Source of the DNA: Shewanella olleyana
GTDB lineage: Bacteria; Pseudomonadota; Gammaproteobacteria; Enterobacterales; Shewanellaceae
Assembly: GCF_023283825.1 (NCBI RefSeq)
Contig: NZ_JAKILD010000003.1
Location: 124,001-188,000 of the forward strand
Length of the DNA: 64,000 bases
Reading direction: 5' to 3'
Numbering within the stretch: position 1 is the stretch's first letter; each line of letters starts with the position of its first letter. The notes below the pieces were generated by a model that had not been told where the DNA came from, did not search any database, and was given only the letters and a program-made list of their open reading frames with translations. A program made the position numbers and the translations under genes. Positions 1-9,500 of the stretch are shown here, piece by piece.

Positions 1-447
1 AAAAAATACAGAAGTCACTACAATTGCGATGAATAAACTCTCACACATTAACCAAGGAAAGCCGTCAATGGAGGTGTGAAACTGTTCTGTCATCACTGTA
101 ATAATAATCACCACCATGAGTATTAGAGTAGATAAAATATCTTTTGAATCAATGTGGCTACGAAAGTATCCCCAAAAAAGCAATGACCAACAAAATAAAC
201 CGAATCCTGTTGGGGTATCCGCTAATACACTGGCAAAAAAAACGATGACAAAGCTAATAAAAAATAAAGCAATGAGTAACTTCAGCATCAAGCTTAAAGG
301 TGGTTTCGAAGGCATCATGGTTAAAAATATCACCACAAAAATTGGCGCTAGAAAAGGCAGGGCTGCACCACTATATTGCATATAAAACAGCAATAAAGTT
401 GGCGCTAAAGCCAGCCTAATAATAGGGTTCATGACACTACGAAACAT
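1..447 (-). CDS. DUF2955-type inner-membrane protein, partial (cut by left edge)
   Basis: Reading the minus strand from an ATG at 447 gives 149 codons without a stop, running off the left edge. The product is very hydrophobic with at least four likely membrane segments: an LLLFYMQ stretch, IFVVIFLTMM, LLIALFFISFVIVFF and LMVVIIITVM. It overlaps the stop of the upstream HlyD-type gene by 11 bp, so the two are surely one operon. Membrane proteins of the DUF2955/FUSC type paired with a HlyD-family periplasmic adaptor are a known efflux arrangement (AaeAB/YibH-like), probably for small organic acids or toxic compounds. The family call comes from remembered N-terminal sequence and context. The C-terminal part lies outside the window. 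Confidence 0.72.
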   Translation of the reverse strand, partial: MFRSVMNPIIRLALAPTLLLFYMQYSGAALPFLAPIFVVIFLTMMPSKPPLSLMLKLLIALFFISFVIVFFASVLADTPTGFGLFCWSLLFWGYFRSHIDSKDILSTLILMVVIIITVMTEQFHTSIDGFPWLMCESLFIAIVVTSVFF

Positions 448-1501
448 AAGTCCACACGCTTAAAATACGCATCCAAATACCCGCAAGCCATTCTCCAAAT
501 GCGCTTTGTTCAGTTAATACTGCCACGGTAGCTTGTGACCCATAACGAATATTTTCCGGCAAGTGCCCGCTCTCAAAAACAATATTAATAGGGTAGCGCT
601 GAGCACTTAATGTTGAGGTATCTGCTGTTAAGAACCCCGTAGACTGATCAATATTATTACTGCCTCCAGTTCCCCAACCTAAACTGCTGACCTTAGCGTG
701 CAATACTCTTCCAGGTAATGCATCAAGAACCACTTCAACTTTATGGCCCACTTTAATGTGCTCCAGCGAGTTCTCTCTCATTAATGCTGTAATCCATACT
801 TCCCTAGGATCAATAAAAGTCATCATTGGAGTTCCAACGGTGGCTCTTTGACCTAAAGTGAGCTGTAGATTTGTGACAATACCATTCGATGGGGCTTTGA
901 CTTCTGTTCGCAGTAAGTCTAATTGAGCTTGGTTCAAATTAGCCATAGCAGAAAGAATTTGTGGATTATTCTCCCTTTCAGGGCCTAGATTCTGTTTGGC
1001 TTGAGACAGTGACGCTTCAGCAGCTTTAAGACTTGCTTGGGTTCTTTGTTTAGACTCAATTGCATTATCCAAATCAGACTGACTTAACACCCCTTGTTTG
1101 GCGAGTTCTGTAATTCGGCTCGCTTGAGCTTCGGCGTTATTTCGCGCCGCAATCGCATCAGTAACTTGTGCTTGTGCTACTTCAACTGCTGCCGTATTGG
1201 CCCCCAAATTTTGCCCTGCCTGCGCTAAACTTGCCTTAGCTGCATTAAGGTTAATTTCGTAACTGCGTGGGTCAATCTGAAACAGTAATTCGCCTGCTTC
1301 TACAATTTGATTATCAGTGACATTAACTTTAGTAATATTTCCAGCAACCTCAGGGGCTACCCGAACAAGATAGGAGTGAACTCTGGCATCTCCAGTCATT
1401 GGCGTAACACGATCAGCCCAGAGGCTATATAGCCAAACAAATAACACAAGCCCTATAATTATAAAGCTCAGTTTTCGGGATGATTTTTCAGCAGCAGACA
1501 T
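437..1501 (-). CDS. HlyD-family membrane fusion (periplasmic adaptor) protein
   Basis: A 354-residue protein with one N-terminal membrane anchor (about residues 12-29, FIIIGLVLFVWLY). A lipoyl/biotinyl half-motif follows (VRVAPEVAGNITKVNV, then a GELLFQID turn), then an Ala/Gln-rich coiled-coil hairpin (about 85-190), the second lipoyl half (VKAPSNGIVTNL) and a beta-barrel domain. This is the EmrA/AaeA layout: an inner-membrane adaptor bridging an exporter to an outer-membrane channel. The downstream overlapping gene encodes a DUF2955-like membrane protein, the probable transport partner. No outer-membrane factor gene is visible, so a shared TolC would be needed. The substrate cannot be read from the sequence. 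Confidence 0.88.
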   Translation of the reverse strand: MSAAEKSSRKLSFIIIGLVLFVWLYSLWADRVTPMTGDARVHSYLVRVAPEVAGNITKVNVTDNQIVEAGELLFQIDPRSYEINLNAAKASLAQAGQNLGANTAAVEVAQAQVTDAIAARNNAEAQASRITELAKQGVLSQSDLDNAIESKQRTQASLKAAEASLSQAKQNLGPERENNPQILSAMANLNQAQLDLLRTEVKAPSNGIVTNLQLTLGQRATVGTPMMTFIDPREVWITALMRENSLEHIKVGHKVEVVLDALPGRVLHAKVSSLGWGTGGSNNIDQSTGFLTADTSTLSAQRYPINIVFESGHLPENIRYGSQATVAVLTEQSAFGEWLAGIWMRILSVWTYVS

Positions 1502-1977
1502 CTTCGATGCTCCATATTTTAATTAGTGATATTCAGGGCTAAGATAGAGCCAGTCGATTTTAATCGCTTGAGTGTTATTTGAAAAACAAAACTTTTTAGT
1601 CACCCAATGAAGGCCTAAGCTATTTATTACAAATACTTTAACCAGCTTGTTAACTATAAAGTATATCGTAATTTTAATTTTAGCCCTTGAATAAGTTTAC
1701 TTTCCTCGCAAAAATGACTCATCCGTTGCTTTCCTTACATAACAACGAATAGCATCCTACTAACAATAGCGTTAATTCCATTAAATAAAACTATCAAGAT
1801 CAACTAAAACACTCATGCAATAAAACTTTTTTTAATAATCTCAATGGCCATATTATTAATGCCAATATCATAAAGTTTACAGTCATCCATCGAACCAATT
1901 TTTAAAGCAGCCTTTCAAACCCTGCGCCTCTGTTACAATAGCGCGCAAGAATAATACTAATAACATATCTGGATTTC
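1502..1977. other. Intergenic, divergent promoter region
   Basis: AT-rich stretch between two divergent genes. I see no convincing reading frame, RNA gene, repeat or strong operator in it. It must hold the promoters of the HlyD operon and of the FAD oxidoreductase. Confidence 0.4.
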
Positions 1978-3021
1978 ATGAAAGACTTTATTATCATCGG
2001 CGCTGGCCTGTCTATGGCCTATAACTTGGCCCAAACTAATTCAAATTATCTCGTCCTAGATGCCAATGAACACATTGGTGCTCCATGGTTAAAACGTTGG
2101 GATTCATTAACCTTATTTACTCCTACTGAATATAATCATCTACCTGGGATGAAATTCCCTTTTCCAAAGGGTTATTATCCGAATAAATATGAAGTGGCCG
2201 ATTACTTAAAAAGTTATGTCGAGCACTTCAGTATCCCAATTGAGTTCTACCAAAAAGTCACCTCTGTCACTAAAGTTGATGGTGTATTTGAAGTGATTAC
2301 TGCGACAAAGCAGTTAAAAGCCAAGCAAGTCATTATTGCCACAGGGCCATTTCATACGCCATATACGCCGCCTTGCCACATCGATATTGCCGAAGATGTG
2401 ACTCAATTACATAGTGAGAATTATAAGAACCCAAATCAGCTTCAAGACGGTGATTGTTTAGTGGTTGGAGCCGGTGATTCAGGAGTACAAATCCTATCGG
2501 AAATTGCTGATACTGGCCGCACGGTTCACTTTTCTGGCACTGATAACATTAAAGCCATCCCTCAGACCTTTTTAGGCAAAACATTATGGTGGTGGTTTAC
2601 TAAAATCGGTTTCTTATCCGTTAATCGTTATAGCAAGATTGGTCAATGGCTCAGTAAAGGCGTACAGCCTGTTATTGGCACTGATGTAAAATCATTGCTA
2701 GCTAAAGATAACGTCATCCATATGGGTCGTACCTTATCAGCAGATGAAAATAGCATTACCTTCCAAAAAGGCAGTGTTAGTAGTATTAAAAACATCATCT
2801 GGGCGACGGGTTTTAAACCTAACTTCTTTTGGATTGACGGCATCTCATTTGATGAAATGAATTACCCGAGTAATTATCGCGGTGTGAGTAACGATGTTGA
2901 AGGCTTGTACTTCATTGGCCTGCCATGGCTTTACACCCGAGGTTCAGCAACCCTTGGCGGAGTTTGGAAAGACGCCGATTATTTAATGAATTACATTTCA
3001 AAAAACCAACAAGCCGCCTAA
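1978..3021 (+). CDS. FAD/NAD(P)-dependent flavin monooxygenase-like oxidoreductase with shortened FAD-binding loop
   Basis: A 347-residue two-dinucleotide-binding-domain flavoprotein (CzcO/Trk-like, Pfam pyridine nucleotide-disulphide oxidoreductase type). The family landmarks are present: DANEHIGAPW, WDSLTLFTP, the YPNKYEVADYL segment, VIIATGPF, a second Rossmann loop GAGDSG (residues 164-169) for NAD(P)H, and IIWATGFKP. The first Rossmann loop reads IIGAGLSMAYNL, where relatives have GAGxAGLxxAY. Three residues seem to be missing, so the third glycine of GxGxxG is gone. The gene is otherwise intact, with an ATG that sits shortly after a GGATTTC stretch. It stands alone and ends in a strong terminator. 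The substrate is unknown. Reduced FAD binding is an inference. Confidence 0.82.
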   Translation: MKDFIIIGAGLSMAYNLAQTNSNYLVLDANEHIGAPWLKRWDSLTLFTPTEYNHLPGMKFPFPKGYYPNKYEVADYLKSYVEHFSIPIEFYQKVTSVTKVDGVFEVITATKQLKAKQVIIATGPFHTPYTPPCHIDIAEDVTQLHSENYKNPNQLQDGDCLVVGAGDSGVQILSEIADTGRTVHFSGTDNIKAIPQTFLGKTLWWWFTKIGFLSVNRYSKIGQWLSKGVQPVIGTDVKSLLAKDNVIHMGRTLSADENSITFQKGSVSSIKNIIWATGFKPNFFWIDGISFDEMNYPSNYRGVSNDVEGLYFIGLPWLYTRGSATLGGVWKDADYLMNYISKNQQAA

Positions 3022-3045
3022 GTAAAAGCGCCTACGTATTGAAAC

Positions 3046-3082
3046 AAAAAAGCGGAATGAGCATAGACTCATTCCGCTTTTT
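3046..3082 (+). terminator. Rho-independent terminator
   Basis: A 12-bp perfect stem AAGCGGAATGAG / CTCATTCCGCTT with a short loop, followed by T5 and preceded by A-rich sequence, just after the FAD oxidoreductase. Confidence 0.9.
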
Positions 3083-3105
3083 GTTTATATGGTGTTGGCT
3101 TAACT

Positions 3106-3302
3106 AACCTGAGCTCGGGATAATAACTTGCTTTCTAGAGGTTCTTTTTACTGATAACTGCGTTAAATTTGTTTGCAATAGGCCAGCTATTGACGCACAA
3201 ATTTGCCTTGTTCTAAGCAAAAATATCTCTCTAGAATAAGGTTGAAAGCAAACATATAATAATTCAACAGGTTTAACTAACTTTTTATCCCGAGTTCAGG
3301 TT
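3106..3302. repeat. MITE-like element with 18-bp terminal inverted repeats
   Basis: The left end AACCTGAGCTCGGGATAA (3106-3123) is repeated inverted at 3285-3302 with one mismatch. The interior (about 160 bp) has no reading frame. It contains the phrase CCTTGTTCTAAG, which also occurs inside the element at 14999-15160, so the two look like members of one superfamily. The right end supplies the TAA stop codon of the lysE-like gene. Confidence 0.7.
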
Positions 3303-3942
3303 AACTAATATTTTGCACTTGGGATGCTAATAACCAAATGGCCAACGCAAAAAATATCACGCCCATAAACTTGTTTTGATAGGTGCGAAACTTATCATTT
3401 TTAAGTAATGGCTTACCTAAACTGCCCACTAATGCCACCAGCAATAAGTTGAACAGTAGTCCCATCACATTCAGTAATAGACCCAAAGCCAGCATTTGCT
3501 CACCTGAACTTGCTGTTAATTGGGTTGAGACAAACTGCGGCAAAAACAGCACAAAGAATATCAGTGCTTTTGGATTCAGTAAGTTACTGAAAACTGCGCG
3601 GCGATACAGAAGCTTTGCTAAATTATTTTGTTGTTCAATTTCAGGCGCGTCGGCTGCGCAGCTGCGCATACAATCCCAACCCATTTTCAATAAATAGGCG
3701 CCGCCTAACACTCTAAGCACTTCAAGTGCCATTGGGTTCATTGCCACTAAAGCCGACACACCCATCGCAGCCAGCAAAGTTAAAATTAATCCTGATGTGG
3801 CATTACCAAAACTGGCATATACGCCAACCTTCCGGCCATAGCTCAAACTTGAACTGGCGATCAGCAACATGTCAGGCCCTGGGATCAACAATAAGGCGAC
3901 CACAGTGGTTAAATAAACAGGGAGTAAAGCCAGATCGATCAT
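3301..3942 (-). CDS. LysE/RhtB-family amino-acid exporter
   Basis: A 213-residue membrane protein of typical LysE/RhtB length with about six hydrophobic segments. It opens with the family hallmark LLLIPGPDMLLIASSSLSYG (residues about 16-35) and carries a second family segment, FSNLLNPKALIFFVLFLPQFV. These proteins export amino acids or homoserine-lactone-like metabolites. The substrate is not evident. The gene is monocistronic, and its stop codon lies inside the terminal repeat of the MITE-like element at 3106-3302, so the last residues may have been altered by that insertion. Confidence 0.9.
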   Translation of the reverse strand: MIDLALLPVYLTTVVALLLIPGPDMLLIASSSLSYGRKVGVYASFGNATSGLILTLLAAMGVSALVAMNPMALEVLRVLGGAYLLKMGWDCMRSCAADAPEIEQQNNLAKLLYRRAVFSNLLNPKALIFFVLFLPQFVSTQLTASSGEQMLALGLLLNVMGLLFNLLLVALVGSLGKPLLKNDKFRTYQNKFMGVIFFALAIWLLASQVQNIS

Positions 3943-4417
3943 GATAAATAAGATAAGTGATTAAACAAGGCGCGGATTTTACAGCTATCCAACATGAATA
4001 AAAGTCATGTTGCGCTTAAATGAGAGCTGAAGATGGCAAAGTTTGTTTACGAAATGTATTTTCACTTTTAAAACCGCAGACAGAGAAAGCATCATCGCTA
4101 ACCGAAACACGGATGCGCGCCCCATTAAAGCGCTTATCGATACCAACTTTCTGTTCTGTTTTTGATTTTTTTACGCTATAAATCCCACTTTTATGATCTG
4201 AGTTAAGCTTTTCAACGCATTATTTTCAGAAAAAATTGTTGTCCCCCTCCCTCCAAAAATGATAATAAACATCTGATATATAAACATATAAATATATAAA
4301 ACAGACACCTTCACTGACAGTAGAGGGTTGAATCCTACCTAGGGTATTTATCAAAAAATGACTTATTGGCTAAATTTGCTCTCAACGAAACGTACCAGTA
4401 AATACATCGAGGGCATT
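3943..4417. other. Intergenic region with possible frameless gene remnant
   Basis: About 475 bp between divergent genes. On the minus strand, roughly 4220 down to 4018, one frame stays open for about 65 codons (including VGIDKRFNGARIRVSVSDD) but has no plausible start codon, so it may be a decayed gene end. The stretch 4250-4330 before the next gene is AT-rich and probably holds its promoter. Confidence 0.3.
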
Positions 4418-5593
4418 ATGATTACATCAACAACTAACCTAAGAGCTGAATTCAACAGCGGCAAAATGTTTGAAACCAATGAAGAGATGCTGTTTGTATT
4501 ACAACTATCAGGAAGTTGGTACGAAATGGGCCAACAATACGGTAAATTCGCCCAACAGCATTTACAACCAATGTGGGACAAAACAGTACAGCCCCTCTTT
4601 GATAAAGGTTTAACGACTGCTGAAGAAGCATATGACCTCTTTGGTAAGCGTGTTTATGATGCATTATCACTTCGCCGTAAACAGTATTTCCAAGGTGTTG
4701 CTGACAGCATAGGCTGGACAGTTGAAGAAGTTATCGTACTTGACCAAAGTGGCCCACTCGCCATTTATCTCGGCAAGCTAAATTCTTTTTCAGGTTGTAG
4801 CTCATTATCGACTTGGGGTGAAAACACCATTGATGGCAGAACATTAGTTGGCCGTAACATGGACTGGAGCGAATTATTTATGGAGTTTCCAGTATATTTA
4901 ACGGTATTTAACCCAACTGACGGGTCAAACAAAATAGCAAACGTTTGTTGGCCTGGATGGCACTGGCTTGCGACAGGTGTCAATGATAAAGGTGTTTATA
5001 CGGATTTACACGACGGCACTTCAATGGGTGGTAACGTACTTTCAACCGAAAAACCTTCTTTCTTACATTCAGTTTTTGATTACTTAGCTGAAAGTGACAA
5101 CATTGAAGCCCTAAGTGCTCGTTTTCAAGCATCACGCACAGATATTCCGACTATTTGGATGTTGGCTGATAAAAGCGGTCAGGCTAAATCTTATGAAAAT
5201 ACGATTCAAGAAAATCGCAAACGTGTACCAGAAGAAGGTGCGCAATCATTTATCACCGTTAATACATTCTTGAATCCAGACTGGGGCCTTGGCCGTCGCG
5301 AAACATTAAGTTTGTCTTTACGTCGTTTAGAAAACTTAACTGATCGTCACAACGAAGTGACAGCTAAAATTGATGCTGCCAAAATGCGCGATATTTTCGA
5401 CATGAGACTTTATAACGAAGACGGCACATTAAAAGAAAAAGGCGGCGTCACTAAGCCTAAAAACCAAGATGTGGATTTAACAAACTACCAAACCATTACC
5501 GACCTAACTGAATTAGAAATGTGGATAAAATTACCTGTACTCGGCGATGACTGGTGCCATATTGACCTAAAAGAAATGTTCAATATTAACTAA
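4418..5593 (+). CDS. C45-type / linear amide C-N hydrolase (Ntn-hydrolase family)
   Basis: A start at 4418 is preferred over 4358 because GAGGG sits seven bases before that ATG. This gives 391 residues. The segment SGCSSLSTWGENTIDGRT followed by VGRNMDWSE matches the acyl-coenzyme A:6-aminopenicillanate acyltransferase / choloylglycine-hydrolase style N-terminal-nucleophile fold. Cys127 would be the nucleophile freed by self-cleavage, and the NMDW block lies nearby as in relatives. Such enzymes cleave linear amides (peptides, penicillins, acylated amines) or, in PLB-like members, lipids. No signal peptide is seen, so it is likely cytoplasmic. It is monocistronic with a strong 3' terminator. 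The substrate is unknown. Confidence 0.75.
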   Translation: MITSTTNLRAEFNSGKMFETNEEMLFVLQLSGSWYEMGQQYGKFAQQHLQPMWDKTVQPLFDKGLTTAEEAYDLFGKRVYDALSLRRKQYFQGVADSIGWTVEEVIVLDQSGPLAIYLGKLNSFSGCSSLSTWGENTIDGRTLVGRNMDWSELFMEFPVYLTVFNPTDGSNKIANVCWPGWHWLATGVNDKGVYTDLHDGTSMGGNVLSTEKPSFLHSVFDYLAESDNIEALSARFQASRTDIPTIWMLADKSGQAKSYENTIQENRKRVPEEGAQSFITVNTFLNPDWGLGRRETLSLSLRRLENLTDRHNEVTAKIDAAKMRDIFDMRLYNEDGTLKEKGGVTKPKNQDVDLTNYQTITDLTELEMWIKLPVLGDDWCHIDLKEMFNIN

Positions 5594-5610
5594 ATCAGAT
5601 ATTGCTATTT

Positions 5611-5635
5611 TACGTGCTTGGTAACCAAGCACGTA
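5611..5635. other. Perfect hairpin downstream of the C45 hydrolase gene
   Basis: TACGTGCTTGG and CCAAGCACGTA form an 11-bp perfect stem with a 3-base loop. No T-run follows directly. It stands just ahead of the canonical terminator. Confidence 0.6.
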
Positions 5636-5645
5636 ATAAAAACAA

Positions 5646-5676
5646 AAAAGGCTTAGCAATCATTGCTAAGCCTTTT
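5646..5676. terminator. Bidirectional rho-independent terminator
   Basis: AAAAGGCTTAGCAAT / ATTGCTAAGCCTTTT stem with A-tract on one side and T-tract on the other. It lies between the convergent C45 hydrolase and DUF3297 genes and can serve both. Confidence 0.88.
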
Positions 5677-5692
5677 CTTTAAAACCAACAGA

Positions 5693-5941
5693 TTAACGGT
5701 AAAACGCTTCGACAGTTCCTTTAATCGTCATCAATAAAGGTTGGCCACGGCGGTCTAATGCCTTACCCGCAGGTACTTTTACCCAACCTTCACTGATACA
5801 GTATTCTTCAACATCAAAACGCTCTTTGCCATTAACTTTAATGCCAATGTCATGCTCAAACACAGCTTCAACATGGTGTGGACTGCGTGGGTTAACTGAA
5901 AGGCGATCGGGTAAAGCGGGTTGCGACGTAGTATCGTTCAT
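5693..5941 (-). CDS. DUF3297 family small protein
   Basis: A small soluble protein of 82 residues when started at the ATG at 5941 (an ATG two codons upstream is the alternative). It contains DRLSVNPRSPHHVEAVFEHD and VKVPAGKALDRRGQPLL, which I recognise as the DUF3297 family. That family is widespread in proteobacteria and has no assigned function. There is no signal peptide or membrane segment. It is convergent with the C45 hydrolase gene and shares its terminator. Nothing in the neighbourhood suggests a role. Confidence 0.82.
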   Translation of the reverse strand: MNDTTSQPALPDRLSVNPRSPHHVEAVFEHDIGIKVNGKERFDVEEYCISEGWVKVPAGKALDRRGQPLLMTIKGTVEAFYR

Positions 5942-5947
5942 GAGCAT

Positions 5948-6547
5948 GCTCTGTAGTAATAGAATCTAGCGCTATTGTAGGCAATACAAGCGCTTTGCTC
6001 AAGTGCAGCCATCATATACTCGCCAATAAATGCAGTCGCAACAATGTTTGATGAGCAACAGCTACACGACTGAGTTCTTCAGTTAGCGTTTAAAACAGGG
6101 TTTTCCACAAAAGTAACCATAGAATGGTCGACAAAATACAGATAAAGTCAGCAGCTGAACTATAAAAAACCATAAAAATAACCTTCAAACAACACCATAA
6201 AATCAAATCTAAAAACCGAACTTTCAAGTCAGCCTAACCTGCAATTTAAAGCTGCTATCTAAAAGCACGTGAATGAGCACCCACAAAGGTTAACACCTAG
6301 TTAAATTCGTTAAAAAACTTTACATCATTTTAGCTAAATGTGTATTGACACAGAAGTGCTAGATGAAGGATATTCACACCTAGAATTATTGAAGGTAAAT
6401 CACACTTTATAAACTAAGAATAAATAATGTTTCAGTAGCGTATTGAAACAGCACTCAACTGCTGTTATCGGACAACTATAATAATAATTATTGAAATAAT
6501 GTTAATTGTCGATGACGCAAAATTTACTCATGTTTGGGGACAAGCAC
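5948..6547. other. Intergenic region upstream of putA
   Basis: About 600 bp without a credible gene. It must carry the putA promoter. A short dyad TGTGTATTGACACA (6339-6352) is the only operator-like pattern I noticed. Its spacing does not fit the CRP consensus. Confidence 0.35.
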
Positions 6548-9500
6548 ATGCTATTTGAAGGTAAGTTAATTTCTGACTGTCCAATTCGTCAAAAAATTCG
6601 CGATTTTTATCGTATAGATGAAAACATCGCAGTGGATCATATTCTCCCTCTAGCAGAAATTAACGTTAGCGCCCGAAGTAAGGCTTGGGAACGAGCACGC
6701 CAAATGGTCTTGAAAATTCGTCAAGATCAATCAGGTAATGGTGCAATCGATGCCTTACTTAATGAATATTCACTTTCAAGTGAAGAAGGCGTGGTATTAA
6801 TGTGCTTGGCAGAAGCACTTTTACGCGTACCAGATAAACATACCCAAGATATGCTTATTCGCGACAAAATATCTCAAGGCCATTGGAGCAACCATTTAGG
6901 TAGCAGTGACTCATTATTTGTCAATGCTTCTTCGTGGGGCTTATTAATCACAGGCTCAGTAGTAGATTATGCCGATAGACGTACTAAAGATCGCTTTGGC
7001 CTATTAAAGAAAACCATTGGCCGACTAGGCGAACCCGTTATTCGAACATCGATGAACTACGCCATGAAGATCATGGGTAAGCAGTTTGTGATGGGGGAAA
7101 CTATCGTCGCTGCAACTGAACGTGCTGCGACAAAAGAGCAACAAGGCTATGTATATTCCTATGACATGCTGGGTGAAGGTGCACGTACGATGGACGATGC
7201 TCGCCGCTATTTAGCATCGTACCAAGACGCTATCGAAACCATTGGTAAAGTCGCTCTAGCCTCTGGTAAAAATGATCCAAGAAAAGTCCCTGGCATTTCA
7301 GTGAAACTTTCCGCTATTCATCCTCGATATGAATTTACCCATAAATCACGCGTGATGAACGAAATAGTGCCAAAGCTTAAGGCGCTATGTTTACAGGCCA
7401 AAAAATATAACATTGGCTTGACTGTTGATGCTGAAGAATCAGAGCGATTAGATATCTCACTTGATGTTATCGAAGCCGTGTTTAGCGACGACGATTTAGC
7501 AGGTTGGAATGGCTTTGGTATTGCCTTACAGGCTTACCAAAAGCGCGCTATTTTTGTGGTTGATTGGCTACGCGAGTTAACCGTGCGTGTTGGCCGCAGA
7601 ATGATGGTCCGTTTAGTAAAAGGTGCCTATTGGGATACCGAAATTAAGAATGCCCAAAAGGACGGTCATAATCACTTCCCTGTATTTACGCGTAAATCAT
7701 CAACCGATGTGTCATTCCACGCCTGTGCCAATAAGTTATTAGGCTACCGAGATACAATTTATCCGCAGTTTGCGACTCATAATGCTTATACCGCAGCCAC
7801 TATTGTAGAACTTGCGGGTGACGATAAAGAAGGGTTTGAATTTCAGTGTTTACATGGCATGGGCGATTCACTTTATGATCAAATCGTCAGTGGCGAACAC
7901 ATTCAATGCCGCATTTATGCGCCAGTGGGTTACCATGAAGATCTACTCGCATATTTGGTTCGTCGTTTATTGGAAAACGGCGCCAACTCATCATTCGTAA
8001 ATGCCATTGTTGATGAATCCAAACCGGTTGAATCGCTGCTTGAGGATCCTGTAGAAAAAACCCAGCGATTAAAAGAAAAGTACAACCAACAAATCCTTAA
8101 ACCTATTGCATTATATTATGGCGAAGATGGTGAAGATCGTGATAACTCCAAAGGTTTAGACTTAACCAATATCAACGAAATCACGCCGCTGAAAGAATCA
8201 CTTGATAACTGGTTTACCAGCAAACAACTCAGTGCCAGTGATGTTCCAGAAGGCGCTGTGGCGGTGAAAAATCCAGCCAATCATAATGAAATCATTGGCT
8301 ATCACCACTTCCATGATAAAGATGCCATGCTTGCGATGATCGACACTGCGCAAACTGCATTCACTTCATGGTCACAGGTTTCAGTCATCGAACGCGCTTC
8401 GTTATTAACCCGTATCGCAGATATCTTAGAACGTCATACCGATGAACTGATTGCCTTATGTATTAAAGAAGCCGGTAAAGTCGCCCAAGACGGCATCGAT
8501 GAAGTACGAGAAGCTGTCGACTTTTGCCGTTATTACGCCAACCGAGCAATTGAATTAGCAGAAGATGACCGCTTAGAGCCGCGCGGCGTGGTGTTATGTA
8601 TTAGCCCTTGGAACTTCCCGTTAGCGATTTTCCTAGGACAAGTGGCTGCCGCTATTGCAACGGGTAATACCGTATTAGCAAAATCAGCTGAACAAACAAG
8701 CTTAATTGCGCTGCGCGCCATTGAACTGATGAAGTATGTTGGATTACCAGAAGGCGTGGTCCAAGCTGTCATTGCCCCAGGTAGCCTAGTCGGTAGTGTT
8801 ATTTTGCCTGACGAGCGCATTCAAACCGTGATGTTCACAGGTTCTACTGAAACTGGCACAAAGATTTCGCAAATCTTGTCTGAGCGCGGCGGCCATCAAG
8901 TGCCATTGATTGCTGAAACAGGCGGTCAAAATTGTATGATCGTTGACTCAACCGCCTTACCAGAGCAAGTTGTTGATGATGTAATATCGTCAGGTTTTCA
9001 GTCAGCAGGTCAACGTTGTTCAGCGCTTCGCGTATTGTTTTTACAAGAAGATATTGCCGATAATGTCATTACCATGCTCAAAGGCGCGTTGGCAGAATTG
9101 CATGTTGGTAATCCTGAGTTCCTCAGCACGGATATTGGTCCTGTTATCGATCAAAAAGCCTTGAGCGCATTGAATGCTCACAGTGACTACATGAAAGATT
9201 ATGGTAAGTTGCTTTACCAATGTGAGGTATCAACTGAAGTTGCTGACAATGAACACTTCTTCTTTGCGCCACGCCTTTATGAAATCAATGACATTAGCGT
9301 ATTAAAGCGTGAAGTATTTGGTCCATGTGTCCATATCGTTCGCTTTAAAGGCGATGAAATAGAAAATGTCATCGATAGCATTAACAGTACAGGGTTTGGC
9401 TTAACCATGGGCATACACACCCGTATTGAGCACAGAGCAATCGAGCTCGCCCGATTATCACGTGCGGGTAACGTGTACATCAACCGCAATATGATTGGTG

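Noticed and set aside
6339..6352. CRP site before putA
   Set aside because: Half-sites TGTG and CACA are six bases apart instead of eight.
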